Below, piece by piece: positions 16,351 to 25,311 of a stretch of 40,650 nt of DNA (positions within the stretch are counted from its first letter, which is position 1; each line of letters begins with the position of its first letter). The stretch spans positions 1 through 40,650 of the forward strand of contig NZ_SOEZ01000043.1 of the NCBI RefSeq assembly GCF_004402215.1, given 5' to 3'. The notes below the pieces were generated by a model. It was not told the origin of the DNA. It searched no databases and was given only the letters and a program-made list of their open reading frames with translations. Both the position numbers and the translations under genes were made by a program. Source of the DNA: Cryobacterium tagatosivorans. Its GTDB lineage: Bacteria; Actinomycetota; Actinomycetes; Actinomycetales; Microbacteriaceae.

Positions 16351-16941
16351 TCAGGCGGGGAGCAGGGTCTCGAGTACCGGGATGAGGTGCTCGAAGGCCC
16401 GCGCGCGGTGGCTCTGCTCGTTCTTCACGTTGGGGGTCAGCTCGGCGGCGGAGATCGCGTAGCCGTCGGGCAGGAAGATCGGGTCGTATCCGAAGCCGCC
16501 GCTGCCGGAGGGCTCGAACAGGATGTGCCCCGACCACTCTCCGCTCACGTGCCACTCGGTCTCGTCGGGGAGGGCCAGCGCCGCGACGCAGGTGAAGTGG
16601 GCTCCCCTGTGCTCGTCCGGGATGTCGGCCAGCTGCCAGAGGAGCAGGCGCAGGTTCTCGCCCGCGTCCTTGCTCGGCCCGGCCCAGCGCGCCGAGAAGA
16701 TCCCCGGCGATCCGCCGAGCACGTCGACGCAGATTCCGGAGTCATCCGCGACGGCCGGCAGCCCGGTGTGCGCTGCCGCCGTGCGGGCCTTGATCAGCGC
16801 GTTCTCGGCGAAGCTGGTCCCCGATTCGACGGGCTCGGGGCCGTCGTAGGCGAGCACCTCGATCCCCGGGAGCCTGGGCTCGAGGATGCGACGCAGCTCT
16901 TCGACCTTGTGCTGGTTGTGGGTCGCGAGCACGATCTGCAT
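16351..16941 (-). CDS. rdgB: XTP/dITP (non-canonical purine NTP) pyrophosphatase
   Basis: HAM1/RdgB house-cleaning enzyme (196 aa) that hydrolyses dITP, ITP and XTP to monophosphates plus PPi, keeping deaminated purines out of DNA and RNA. Motifs: LATHNQHKVEELR at the N-terminus, SFAENALIKARTA (about 48-60), VADDSGICVDVLGG (about 67-80) with the Asp pair, ARWAG, and the C-terminal GFGYDPIFLPDG and SHRARAFEHL. It begins 3 nt after the rph stop, in the operon murI-rph-rdgB. A G/A-rich tract of irregular repeats (GGCAGGCGG units) follows its stop. Confidence 0.96.
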   Translation of the reverse strand: MQIVLATHNQHKVEELRRILEPRLPGIEVLAYDGPEPVESGTSFAENALIKARTAAAHTGLPAVADDSGICVDVLGGSPGIFSARWAGPSKDAGENLRLLLWQLADIPDEHRGAHFTCVAALALPDETEWHVSGEWSGHILFEPSGSGGFGYDPIFLPDGYAISAAELTPNVKNEQSHRARAFEHLIPVLETLLPA

Positions 16942-16944
16942 GGC

Positions 16945-17679
16945 TCAGCGCCCCAGGGCGGTGGTCTGGAACTCGGTCAGGGTCACCGTGCCGGCGAGGG
17001 CGAGGTCGAGCAGGGAGTCGAGTTCGCTCCGGTCGAAGGGCGCGGCTTCGGCCGTTCCCTGCACCTCGACGAACAGGCCCCGGCCGGTGACGACGACGTT
17101 CATGTCCGTCTCCGCACGCACATCCTCGACGTAGGCGAGGTCGAGCATCGGCTCACCCTTGACGATCCCGACGGAGACCGCGGAAACGCTGTCGAGCAGC
17201 GGCACGGCCTTCTGGCCGATGAACTTCTTATCCCGGCCCCACTCGAGGGCGTCGGCCAGGGCGACATACGCGCCGGTGATCGCCGCCGTGCGGGTGCCGC
17301 CGTCGGCCTGCAGCACGTCGCAGTCGATCACGATCGTGTTCTCGCCCAGGGCCTTCATATCGACGACGGCGCGGAGGCTCCGTCCGATCAGCCGGCTGAT
17401 CTCGTGCGTCCGCCCGCCGATCTTGCCCTTGACCGATTCGCGGTCCATCCGGGAGCTGGTCGACCGCGGGAGCATGGAGTACTCGGCGGTCACCCAGCCC
17501 TTGCCCTTGCCGGCCATCCAGCGCGGCACGCCGTTGGTGAACGAGGCCGTGCAGAGCACCTTCGTGCGCCCGTACGAGATCAGGGCCGAGCCTTCGGCCT
17601 GGTCGCTCCAGCCGCGCTCGATCGTGACCTCGCGTAGCTGGTCGGTGGTGCGTCCGTCGGCGCGCAGGGTGTCGCTCAC
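16945..17679 (-). CDS. rph: Ribonuclease PH
   Basis: Phosphorolytic 3'-to-5' exoribonuclease of 244 aa that trims tRNA precursors. Typical motifs: [13 protein letters not shown] near the N-terminus (about 5-17), [11 protein letters not shown] (about 37-47), [20 protein letters not shown] (about 75-94) with the phosphate-site Arg, [13 protein letters not shown], and the Asp-containing [19 protein letters not shown]. The GTG at 17679 has AAGGAG upstream and overlaps the murI stop by GTGA. Full length for the family. Confidence 0.97.
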   Translation of the reverse strand: MSDTLRADGRTTDQLREVTIERGWSDQAEGSALISYGRTKVLCTASFTNGVPRWMAGKGKGWVTAEYSMLPRSTSSRMDRESVKGKIGGRTHEISRLIGRSLRAVVDMKALGENTIVIDCDVLQADGGTRTAAITGAYVALADALEWGRDKKFIGQKAVPLLDSVSAVSVGIVKGEPMLDLAYVEDVRAETDMNVVVTGRGLFVEVQGTAEAAPFDRSELDSLLDLALAGTVTLTEFQTTALGR

Positions 17680-18545
17680 GAGTTCTCCTTGGGGGTAGCT
17701 TGATTCTGAAAAGCGGCGAACTCGGCAAGTTCGCTGAGGCTGATGGAGCCGGTCTCGATGAGGTCGACCCGGGAGATTTCCGGGCCGATCAGGCGGTGGG
17801 CCAGGGCGAGGAACTCCTCCGCGCTGTCACCGGTCGCCTCGTACCGGTAGGTGGGCGGGCCCGGCAGATCGCGCTCCAGGCCCTGGCTGACGAGCGTCCG
17901 GTAGACATCGTTGGCGGTTTCGGTGTCGCTGGAGACCAGGGTCACGGCGTCGCCCATGACATAGGAGATCGCGCCGCGCAGGAACGGATAGTGGGTGCAG
18001 CCCAGCACGAGGGTGTCGACGCCCGCGTCGCGGAGGGGCGCCAGGTATTCCTCGGCGACCGCGAGCACTTCGTCCCCGGTCGTCACGCCGGCCTCGACGA
18101 ACTCGACGAACCGCGGGCAGGCCTGGGTGAACAGGCGGATGTCGGTGGCTGCGGCGAACGCATCCTCGTAGGCCAGGGAGTTGATGGTGCCCACCGTGCC
18201 GATCACCCCGACCCGCTTGTTGCGCGTCGTGCCGACGGCCCGTCGGACGGCCGGCTGGATGACCTCGATCACCGGCACGCTGTACCGTTCCCGGGCATCC
18301 CGGAGCATGGCCGCGGAGGCGGTGTTGCAGGCGATCACCAGCATCTTGACGTCCTGGGCGACGAGGTCGTCGAGCACGTTGAGCGCGAATTGTCGCACGT
18401 CGGCGATCTTCTTGGGCCCGTAGGGGGAATGCGCCGTGTCGCCGATGTAGAGGAGCGACTCGCCCGGAAGCTGGTCCTTGATCGCCCGGGCGACAGACAG
18501 GCCGCCCACGCCGGAGTCGAAAATTCCAATCGGTGCATCCGTCAC
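17676..18545 (-). CDS. murI: Glutamate racemase
   Basis: Cofactor-independent racemase that supplies D-glutamate for peptidoglycan. N-terminal [13 protein letters not shown] (Asp10, Ser11), the two catalytic cysteines in VIACNTASA (Cys73) and VLGCTHYPF (Cys183), and the partner motif SPYGPK. The start is ambiguous: GTG at 18545 (289 aa) has AAGG 9 nt upstream and is preferred; an in-frame TTG at 18554 would add three residues. It diverges from pncB across about 41 nt. First gene of murI-rph-rdgB. Confidence 0.96.
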   Translation of the reverse strand: MTDAPIGIFDSGVGGLSVARAIKDQLPGESLLYIGDTAHSPYGPKKIADVRQFALNVLDDLVAQDVKMLVIACNTASAAMLRDARERYSVPVIEVIQPAVRRAVGTTRNKRVGVIGTVGTINSLAYEDAFAAATDIRLFTQACPRFVEFVEAGVTTGDEVLAVAEEYLAPLRDAGVDTLVLGCTHYPFLRGAISYVMGDAVTLVSSDTETANDVYRTLVSQGLERDLPGPPTYRYEATGDSAEEFLALAHRLIGPEISRVDLIETGSISLSELAEFAAFQNQATPKENS

Positions 18546-18573
18546 GTCAAACAACCTTAGTGGCGCGGGCCGA

Positions 18574-18579
18574 TAGGCT
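18574..18579 (+). promoter_or_regulatory. -10 box, leaderless-type promoter of pncB
   Basis: TAGGCT ends 7 nt before the GTG start at 18587. No ribosome-binding site is present, so transcription probably starts at the start codon. Confidence 0.55.
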
Positions 18580-18586
18580 GTGCGGC

Positions 18587-19909
18587 GTGATCGAGTCCCC
18601 AGCCCTCCGCACTGACCGCTACGAACTCACGATGGTGGACGCCGCCATCCAGAGCGGCACGGCCGATCGAGAGTGCATGTTCGAGACATTCGCCAGGCGC
18701 CTGCCCAACGGGCGGCGCTACGGCATTGTTGCGGGCACGGGCCGGCTGCTCGAACTGATCCGGGACTTCCGGTTCACGGATGCCGAACTCGACTGGCTGC
18801 GGGAGCACGACGTCGTGCGTGCGCCCACGCTGGATTGGCTGGCCGACTACTCCTTCGGCGGCAACGTCTGGGGTTACCAGGAGGGCGAAGCCTACTTCCC
18901 CGGGTCGCCGCTGCTCGTGGTCGACGGCACCTTCGCCGAGGCCGTCATCCTCGAGACCCTCATCCTGAGCACCCTCAACTACGACACCTCGGTCGCCAGC
19001 GCGGCGGCCCGGATGGTCTCGGTCAGCCTCGGGCGTCCGATCGCCGAAATGGGCTCCCGTCGCACCAACGAGCACGCGGCCGTCGCGGCGGCCCGTGCCG
19101 CGTACATCGCCGGCTTCGCCTCCACCAGCAACCTTGAGGCCGGGCGCACCTGGGGCATCCCGACCATGGGAACGGCGGCGCACTCCTTCACCCTGCTGCA
19201 CGACACCGAGGAGGATGCCTTCCGCGCCCAGGTGGATGCCTTCGGCGCGGCGACGACGCTGCTCGTGGACACCTACGACATCGCCGGCGGCATCGAGCTC
19301 GCCGTCAAGGTGGCCGGAACCGGCCTGGGAGCGATCCGCATCGACTCGGGAGACCTGCCCACCGTGGCCGCCGCGGCCCGCGTGCAGTTGGATTCGCTCG
19401 GCGCCGTGAACACGCGGATCACCGTCACCAGCGACCTCGACGAGTACTCCATCGCCGCGCTCTCCGGGTCACCCGTGGATTCCTTCGGGGTGGGCACCTC
19501 GGTGGTGACCGGCTCGGGCGCGCCGGCCGCCGGGATGGTCTACAAGCTCGTCGCCCGCCGGGATGATGCCGGCGAGTGGATGTCGGTGGCCAAGACCTCG
19601 ATCGGCAAGGCTTCGATCGGTGGGCGCAAGAACGCCGCACGCCTGATCGACGCGGGCGGCACCGCGCGCGAAGAGATCATCTTCGTCGGGGACGCGCCCG
19701 CCTCCCCGGCCCCGGATGTCGATCCCAACGCCGTGGAGCGGGGACTGTTCGTTCCCCTCATTACCAACGGCGAGGTCGACGAGCGCTACCTGGGGGCTGC
19801 GGGAACGCAGCGCGCCCGGGCGCACAACGCGAACGTCATGCAGGAGCTGCCGATCCAGGCATTCCGGCTGGGTCACGGCGACGCCGTGATCCCGACGACC
19901 TTCCGGTAG
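18587..19909 (+). CDS. pncB: Nicotinate phosphoribosyltransferase
   Basis: First enzyme of the Preiss-Handler NAD salvage route: nicotinate + PRPP (+ATP) to nicotinate mononucleotide. In 440 aa: N-terminal TDRYELTM (9-16), [35 protein letters not shown] (157-170), GTAAHSF with the phosphorylatable His (about 199), and the PRPP/phosphate site IRIDSGDL. C-terminal [13 protein letters not shown] is typical of the actinobacterial form. The GTG at 18587 is fixed by the conserved TDRYELTM; it has no Shine-Dalgarno but a TAGGCT box 7 nt upstream. Its stop is directly adjacent to the convergent DUF3039 stop. Confidence 0.96.
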   Translation: MIESPALRTDRYELTMVDAAIQSGTADRECMFETFARRLPNGRRYGIVAGTGRLLELIRDFRFTDAELDWLREHDVVRAPTLDWLADYSFGGNVWGYQEGEAYFPGSPLLVVDGTFAEAVILETLILSTLNYDTSVASAAARMVSVSLGRPIAEMGSRRTNEHAAVAAARAAYIAGFASTSNLEAGRTWGIPTMGTAAHSFTLLHDTEEDAFRAQVDAFGAATTLLVDTYDIAGGIELAVKVAGTGLGAIRIDSGDLPTVAAAARVQLDSLGAVNTRITVTSDLDEYSIAALSGSPVDSFGVGTSVVTGSGAPAAGMVYKLVARRDDAGEWMSVAKTSIGKASIGGRKNAARLIDAGGTAREEIIFVGDAPASPAPDVDPNAVERGLFVPLITNGEVDERYLGAAGTQRARAHNANVMQELPIQAFRLGHGDAVIPTTFR

Positions 19910-20194
19910 TTATTTCGCCTTCATCTTCTCGTAGATGGCCTTGCAGGTCGGGCAGACCGGGAACTTCTCCGGGTCGCGCCCGGGCAGCCACTTCTTGCCG
20001 CACAGCGCGCGCACGGGCTTGCCGGTCATCGCCGATTCGAGGATCTTGTCCTTGGGCACGTAGTGCGAGAAGCGCTCGTGGTCGCCCGGTTCGATCTGCT
20101 CCTGGTTCAGGAGCTCCTCGAGTTCGCGGTCCAGCGTCGACGTGCCGCCGCCGGGCTGGCCTGGTTCTGCGATGCTCGCGCGAAAGTCAGTCAT
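19910..20194 (-). CDS. DUF3039 family small protein
   Basis: A 94-aa actinobacterial conserved protein of unknown function. The recognisable DUF3039 core is DHERFSHYVPKDKILES, then ALCGKKW and FPVCPTCKAIYEKMK. The three cysteines (CGKKW...CPTC), perhaps with the upstream His residues, suggest a zinc-binding site. No membrane segment. ATG at 20194 with GGGAGC directly upstream and TAGACT 6 nt from the start. Its stop abuts the pncB stop with no spacer. Confidence 0.9.
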   Translation of the reverse strand: MTDFRASIAEPGQPGGGTSTLDRELEELLNQEQIEPGDHERFSHYVPKDKILESAMTGKPVRALCGKKWLPGRDPEKFPVCPTCKAIYEKMKAK

Positions 20195-20200
20195 GCTCCC

Positions 20201-20206
20201 AGTCTA
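20201..20206 (-). promoter_or_regulatory. -10 box, leaderless-type promoter of the DUF3039 gene
   Basis: TAGACT (minus strand) ends 6 nt before the ATG at 20194. Confidence 0.5.
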
Positions 20207-20245
20207 AAACAGCCGCGCGGAGGAGGCCATGCCTGCAGCGAGGGT

Positions 20246-21820
20246 TCAGGCGCGGAGGGCGGAGGCGAGGATCTCCGGACCGCGGCGCTCGAAGGTGCGC
20301 GAACCCAGCCAGACACCGGCGACGAGGGCGCAGACCCCGATGCCGAGACCCCAGAACAAGGCCGGCAGGTGCCAGACGGGATCCGAGAAAACTCCCAGCA
20401 GCCCCATGACGATCGACGGCAGCGACAGGATGATCGCGCCGATGAAGGTGAGCGACTGGATCATCGCGGCGGTGGTATCGGATGCCTGCGGCTGGGAGAA
20501 CGGGCTGTCGCCCGGCTTCGTGGCCGGGTACGGGAAGCGCGCCGAGGTGAAGCTGGAGAAGCCGAGGCCCGCCAATAGGATGCTCGTGCTCACCCCGAGC
20601 ATCGACGGGAGTGCGGCCCAGTCGCCGTAGAGGTAGATGCTGACGGCCGATCCCACCCCGATCAGGGGAATGCCGACGAGGAGCACGGGGATGAGCCGGC
20701 CGACCCGGTCCGCGATGCCCCGGGTTCCCGAGACCACGTGCAGCCAGACGGCGGTGCTGTCGAAGGCGACGTCGTTGTGCGTCGCCCAGCCCAGGAACAC
20801 GCACATCATCGGCACCGGCAACAGGGCGAGGTACTGGCCCGGCACCCCGGCGATGGACAGCGGAATGACGGCCAGGACGGGCACGACCGGGATCATCAGG
20901 AGCGAGACCCAATAGCGGGAGTCACGACCCCAGTAGGTGAGGCTGCGCGCGGCGATCGCGCCGACGGAGTTCGGTGGAAGGCGATCGAACCAGCCGAGGC
21001 CCCCGTAGTTCTTGACGTGCGCCTCGCGTGCGGGGGTGACGAGCATCTTCGCAACCAGGGCCTGCCAGGCGAGCCAGAGCAGGTAAACCGTGGCCGCGGC
21101 GATCAGCAGTTTGAGGGACGCCGCGCCCCACTCCCCCGTCGCGGCGTCACCCGGCACCGACCAGCCGGCCCCCAGCGGGGTCCAGCCGAGGATCCCCGCG
21201 AGGCGGCCGAACACCTCGACGCCGTCGCGGCCCCAGTCGACATTGATCAGGAGCACGACCACCGGCGAAATCATCACCAGGAGGAGCACGCCGAGGATTC
21301 CGGTGAACTCGCGGGAGCGACGCGTGGCCAGCAGGAAGGCCGCGACCGACGTGCTCACCCGCGCGGCCAGGGTACACGTGGCCAGGAGCAGCGCCGCGGC
21401 GATCAGGGCCAGGATTGTTTCGATGACCCCGCGGGACCACGTCACCACCGTTCCGAGCAGGACGACCGTCAGGACGATCGCAGGCACCCCGATCAGCGCG
21501 GACACCGCGAGGCCCAGCGACAGCCGGCGATTCGGGATGCCGAGCACAGCGAACGCGCGCGGGTCCATGGTGTCGTCCACGCCGAAGACCAGCGGCACCA
21601 GGAGGAAGCCGAGCACGACCAGGGACCCGGCCACGATCATCCCGTCGCGGACCAGGGCGGTGTCGTCCACAAAACGCAGGCCGACCAGGACCACGACGAT
21701 TCCGACCGCGAGGGCCAGCCCGTAGAGCAGGCCCACCGCAATTCCAACGACCTGCCAGGGGCTACGCCGGAAGAGATTGGCGAGCAGCCGGAGTTTCAGT
21801 CCGAGAAACTGTGCAACCAT
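20246..21820 (-). CDS. ABC transporter permease (exporter type)
   Basis: A 524-aa polytopic membrane protein with about 12 hydrophobic helices, from residue 23 (VVGIAVGLLYGLALAVGIVVV) to the last helix near 490-510. A central hydrophilic region includes EAHVKNYGGLGWFDRLPP, followed by AARSLTYWGRDSRYW, typical of ABC-2-like permeases that pair with single ABC ATPases. The ATG at 21820 lies inside the last 25 nt of the upstream ATPase gene, so the two are translationally coupled and form one exporter. The substrate is unknown. No catalytic or binding domain is seen outside the membrane part. Confidence 0.82.
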   Translation of the reverse strand: MVAQFLGLKLRLLANLFRRSPWQVVGIAVGLLYGLALAVGIVVVLVGLRFVDDTALVRDGMIVAGSLVVLGFLLVPLVFGVDDTMDPRAFAVLGIPNRRLSLGLAVSALIGVPAIVLTVVLLGTVVTWSRGVIETILALIAAALLLATCTLAARVSTSVAAFLLATRRSREFTGILGVLLLVMISPVVVLLINVDWGRDGVEVFGRLAGILGWTPLGAGWSVPGDAATGEWGAASLKLLIAAATVYLLWLAWQALVAKMLVTPAREAHVKNYGGLGWFDRLPPNSVGAIAARSLTYWGRDSRYWVSLLMIPVVPVLAVIPLSIAGVPGQYLALLPVPMMCVFLGWATHNDVAFDSTAVWLHVVSGTRGIADRVGRLIPVLLVGIPLIGVGSAVSIYLYGDWAALPSMLGVSTSILLAGLGFSSFTSARFPYPATKPGDSPFSQPQASDTTAAMIQSLTFIGAIILSLPSIVMGLLGVFSDPVWHLPALFWGLGIGVCALVAGVWLGSRTFERRGPEILASALRA

Positions 21821-23439
21821 TCCATGCCTTCCACAACCTTGCGCCCACCGGCCAGCTCGACGAATCGCTCTTCCAGGGTCTTCTCACCGCGAACCTGCGC
21901 GATGGTGCCGGCAGCGAGAACCTTGCCGTGCACAATGATGGCGACGTGGTCGCACACCCGCTGAATGAGGTCCATGCCGTGGCTGGAGATCACAACGGTG
22001 CCGCCACTGGCCACGTATTTCTGCAGGATTTCGGTGACGTTGACGGCCGAGACGGGGTCAACGGACTCGAACGGTTCGTCGAGGACGAGCACGCGGGGCG
22101 AGTGGATCATGGCGCACGCCAGCGCGATCTTCTTCGTCATGCCCGCGGAGTAGTCCGCGACCAGCCGGTTGAGCGCGTCTTCGAGGCCGAAGGCGGCCGC
22201 GAGGTCGGCGGACCGCACGCGGACGGTCTCGGCGTCGAGCCCGCGCAGCACCCCGGAGTAGTAGAGCAGCTGGGCGCCGGTGAGCCGGTCGAAGAGGCGC
22301 AGGCGGTCGGGCAGCACGCCGATGATGCGCTTGGCTTCGACGGGGTTCTTCCAGACATCGATGCCGTTCACCCGGATGGATCCCGAGTCGGGGCGGAGCA
22401 GGCCGGTGACCATGGACAGGGTCGTCGTCTTGCCGGCGCCGTTCGGACCGACGATGCCGTAGAACGAGCCAGCTCGAACTTCGAGGCTGATGTCGGCGAC
22501 CGCGACGTTCTGGCCGAAGCTCTTGACGAGCCCGGACGCGGCAATAACGATGGGCGCGGATTCCAGGGCGGAGGCGGACGGCGGAGCCGGTGCGGCCACC
22601 GGCTTGCGGGCCGCGCTCGCCTGGGGTGCGCGCGCCGGGACCGATGCCGTCGACTTCCGGGCAGCGGTCGTCGGGGCCGCTGGGTCGGCGGTCACCGCGG
22701 ACTCGGGAACGGTGCGCCCGCCATCGGACACGAGCGCCGCGGCGGTCGCTGTCGCGGCGCGGGCGGATGCTGAGCGGCTCGCTGCGGCGCGGGCCTCAGC
22801 TGCGGCAGTCGCTTCGGCCGCGACAGTCGCTTCGGCCGCCGTCCTGGCCTCGGACGCGGTCTTCGCTTCGGCCGCGGCCTTCGCTTCGGCCGCTGCCAGC
22901 TTCTTGTCCGCGGCGGTCTTCGCTGCGGCTGTCCGTGCGGCGGCGGACCTGGCCGCGGATGCCTTGGCCGCGGTGGAGCGCGCAGCTCCTGACTTCGCCG
23001 CCGCCTCCGACTTCGCCTCGGTGGTCTTCGCGGCGCTGGCACGGGCCGCCGTCTGCGCGGCGGTCGACCTCGCGACGGGAGGCCTGGCCGCCGCCGGTCG
23101 GGTCGTCTTCGAGGTCGCCGGGCTGTTCCCGTCCTTCTCGGACTCGGGCACGGCCTCCTTCGCGGACTCGTGCACGGCGTCGCTCACGGGTTTCGCGCCG
23201 GTCTTCGCGGTCGTCGACCTTGCGGTGGCAGGCCGGCCTGCGGTAGACCCTGTGGGCCTGGCGCGGGGGGCAGCGGGCTTTCGGGCGGGGGGCTTGCGCA
23301 CGCTTTTCGGCTTGTCCCCGGGGCCTTGTGCGGCTGCGGCATCCGTCGACGATGGGTACCCCTGGGACGACTCAACGGCCGCCGCGCGGGAGGCGGAGGC
23401 CGTCTCTTCGGGCTCGGAGTCGGGCGTCAGTGGAGTCAC
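21796..23439 (-). CDS. ABC transporter ATP-binding protein with long Ala/Lys-rich N-terminus
   Basis: A 547-aa protein in two parts. Residues 1-294 are low complexity, dominated by Ala, Thr, Ser, Lys and Arg with many short AAK, TAAK and AEAKAAAEA units. Residues 295-547 are a complete ABC ATPase: Walker A GPNGAGKTT (about 331-339), degenerate signature YSAGMTKK (about 430), Walker B VLVLDEPFE, H-loop SSHG. It overlaps the permease start by 25 nt. GTG start at 23439 with TAGGTT 6 nt upstream. The usual length for such an ATPase is about 250 residues, so the N-terminus is an unusual addition. It is in the same frame with no good internal start near 22557. Confidence 0.85.
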   Translation of the reverse strand: MTPLTPDSEPEETASASRAAAVESSQGYPSSTDAAAAQGPGDKPKSVRKPPARKPAAPRARPTGSTAGRPATARSTTAKTGAKPVSDAVHESAKEAVPESEKDGNSPATSKTTRPAAARPPVARSTAAQTAARASAAKTTEAKSEAAAKSGAARSTAAKASAARSAAARTAAAKTAADKKLAAAEAKAAAEAKTASEARTAAEATVAAEATAAAEARAAASRSASARAATATAAALVSDGGRTVPESAVTADPAAPTTAARKSTASVPARAPQASAARKPVAAPAPPSASALESAPIVIAASGLVKSFGQNVAVADISLEVRAGSFYGIVGPNGAGKTTTLSMVTGLLRPDSGSIRVNGIDVWKNPVEAKRIIGVLPDRLRLFDRLTGAQLLYYSGVLRGLDAETVRVRSADLAAAFGLEDALNRLVADYSAGMTKKIALACAMIHSPRVLVLDEPFESVDPVSAVNVTEILQKYVASGGTVVISSHGMDLIQRVCDHVAIIVHGKVLAAGTIAQVRGEKTLEERFVELAGGRKVVEGMEWLHSFSD

Positions 23440-23445
23440 CTCGCT

Positions 23446-23451
23446 AACCTA
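23446..23451 (-). promoter_or_regulatory. -10 box, leaderless-type promoter of the ABC ATPase gene
   Basis: TAGGTT (minus strand) ends 6 nt before the GTG at 23439. Confidence 0.5.
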
Positions 23452-23699
23452 CCAAGGACCGTCTTGGAGCGTGGGATCGAGTCGAAATCAGTGCCCCCAA
23501 GCTGTGAAACCCCTCCACGGACCATCACGAATCAGACACGCGGATAGGGCCAGGGTTCCCCCAGAGAGGGGCGGCACGGTACACTGACGTTGGCATAATG
23601 GTGTGTCTTAACGTGAACTTATGGGTGAACCGCAGGCAAACTTCTCGACCTGAGAGTGCTGTGCCGCGGTCATCCACACCCCTTTTTGAGGAGATAATC

Positions 23700-24392
23700 G
23701 TGACGACCCAGGTAGTCATTCTTGCAGCAGGTATGGGCAGCCGTCTCGGCCGCTCGCTGCCCAAACCCTTGACCGAACTCAGCGACGGCCGCACGATCAT
23801 GCAGCAGCAGTTCGACAACATCGCGCACGCCTTCGGCTCCCGGGCCAAGGTCACCATCGTTGTCGGATACAAGCTCGAGCACATCATCGAGGCGTTCCCG
23901 CAGGCATCGTTCGTGTACAACGAGCAGTACGACCAGACGAACACGTCCAAGAGCCTGATGCGCGCGCTGCAGGCGTCCGCTCCCGGCGGCGTGCTGTGGA
24001 TGAACGGCGACGTCGTCTTCGACCCGGCCATCCTCGACCGCGCCGCGGCCATGATGGCCCGCGACCAGTCGTTCGTCATGGTCAACACCGACAAGGTCTC
24101 GGACGAGGAAGTCAAGTACACGACGAGCGCCGAGGGCTACATCAAGGAACTCTCGAAGACCGTGAAGAACGGTCTCGGCGAGGCCGTCGGCATCAACTAC
24201 ATCTCCGCCAAAGACAAGGGGATGCTGCTTCGTCACCTCGCCAAGGTCGGCGACCAGGACTACTTCGAACGCGGCATCGAGCTCGCGATCGAGACGAACC
24301 GCCTCCTCGTTGAGCCGGTCGACATCTCCGACTTCTACGCTGTCGAGGTCGACTTCGCCGAAGACCTGGAGCGGGCAAACCTCTTCGTCTGA
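23700..24392 (+). CDS. NTP transferase-domain protein (sugar/alcohol-phosphate nucleotidyltransferase)
   Basis: A 230-aa GT-A-fold nucleotidyltransferase. N-terminal signature LAAGMGSRLG (about 8-17) with PKPL and the Gly/Arg/Lys of the nucleotide site. WMNGDVVFD (about 99-107) supplies the metal-binding Asp, and a second Asp pair lies in the C-terminal VDISDFYAVEVD. The pattern resembles LicC-like cytidylyltransferases and inositol-phosphate cytidylyltransferase domains, so it may make a CDP-activated alcohol. GTG at 23700 preceded by GAGGAG; the open frame to 23598 has no better start. A strong terminator follows. With the CDP-alcohol phosphatidyltransferase at 30140 it could form an activation/transfer pair; this pairing is inferred. 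Confidence 0.85.
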   Translation: MTTQVVILAAGMGSRLGRSLPKPLTELSDGRTIMQQQFDNIAHAFGSRAKVTIVVGYKLEHIIEAFPQASFVYNEQYDQTNTSKSLMRALQASAPGGVLWMNGDVVFDPAILDRAAAMMARDQSFVMVNTDKVSDEEVKYTTSAEGYIKELSKTVKNGLGEAVGINYISAKDKGMLLRHLAKVGDQDYFERGIELAIETNRLLVEPVDISDFYAVEVDFAEDLERANLFV

Positions 24393-24420
24393 CCTATCGC
24401 TCTAAGCGGACCTCAGACAG

Positions 24421-24467
24421 GACGGGTGCACCCGGGCGGACAGCCCGGCTGCACCCGTCTTTCTTTT
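24421..24467 (+). terminator. Rho-independent terminator
   Basis: 17-bp stem with one mismatch (24421-24437 with 24443-24459, GACGGGTGCACCCGGGC on the left), loop GGACA, followed by TTTCTTTT. It lies 28 nt after the nucleotidyltransferase stop. It is the only classical stem plus T-tract terminator noticed in the window. Confidence 0.92.
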
Positions 24468-24497
24468 GGTGCGTTCGGAGGCCGCCCCCAGCGCCCC

Positions 24498-24503
24498 TAC
24501 GAT
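24498..24503 (+). promoter_or_regulatory. -10 box, leaderless-type promoter of the exporter operon
   Basis: TACGAT ends 7 nt before the GTG at 24511. No ribosome-binding site is visible. Confidence 0.5.
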
Positions 24504-24510
24504 AGACCGC

Positions 24511-25311
24511 GTGAGTAGTTACGCCGAAGTGCGCCCCGAGCAACGCACTCCCTTCGCGCGATACCGCCATTCCCTCTGGCTGCTCACCCAGCGTGACCTG
24601 AGGGTGCGCTACTCCACCTCGGCGCTCGGCTACTTCTGGTCAATCCTCGACCCGCTCGTGATGGCCGGCATCTACTGGTTCGTTTTCACCCAGGTCTTCG
24701 AACGCACCGTCGGCAACGATCCGTACATCGTCTTCCTGCTCTCCGCGCTGCTGCCGTGGATGTGGTTCAACGGGGCCATCGCAGACTGCACGAGGGCGTT
24801 CCTGCGCGAAGCGAAACTCATCCGTTCCACGCGGATACCGCGCACGATCTGGGTCAACCGGCTCGTGCTGTCCAAGGGCATCGAGTTCCTGGCCTCCGTC
24901 CCCGTGCTCGTGATCTTCGCCGTGGCCTACGGCGCGCCGGTGACGATGGGCGTGTTCCTCTTCCCCCTGGCGATCATCCTCCAGACGGTGCTGACCGCCG
25001 GAGTCGGGCTGCTGGTCGCGCCTCTCGTCGTGTTCTTCCGCGACCTCGAGCGGGCGATCAAGCTGGTGCTGCGGTTCCTGTTCTACGCCTCCCCGATTAT
25101 CTACGCCACGAGTGATCTCCCGTCGCAGCTGCACTTCTGGGCGGCGTTCAATCCGCTCAGCGGCCTGTTCAGCCTGTACCGCGCCGCCTTCTTCCCCGAG
25201 CAGCTCGACTGGTTCGTCGTCGGCGTCAGCATCCTGATGTCGTTCCTCTTCCTCGCCCTCGGCCTGGTCGTCTTCGCACGCACGGAGCGCGCCGTATTGA
25301 AGGAGATCTAG
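24511..25311 (+). CDS. Polysaccharide/teichoic acid ABC exporter permease (Wzm/TagG type)
   Basis: A 266-aa ABC-2 membrane protein. N-terminal RDLRVRYSTSALGYFWSILDPL (about 35-56) is the hallmark of Wzm/TagG/RfbA permeases, followed by about six helices. LPWMWFNGAIADCTRAF and EAKLIRSTRIPRTIW are the family's cytoplasmic loop, and IKLVLRFLFYASPIIY is typical of the C-terminal half. It starts at GTG 24511 after a terminator. The last base of its stop is shared with the start of the ATPase gene. It would export an undecaprenyl- or lipid-linked polymer across the cytoplasmic membrane. Confidence 0.92.
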   Translation: MSSYAEVRPEQRTPFARYRHSLWLLTQRDLRVRYSTSALGYFWSILDPLVMAGIYWFVFTQVFERTVGNDPYIVFLLSALLPWMWFNGAIADCTRAFLREAKLIRSTRIPRTIWVNRLVLSKGIEFLASVPVLVIFAVAYGAPVTMGVFLFPLAIILQTVLTAGVGLLVAPLVVFFRDLERAIKLVLRFLFYASPIIYATSDLPSQLHFWAAFNPLSGLFSLYRAAFFPEQLDWFVVGVSILMSFLFLALGLVVFARTERAVLKEI

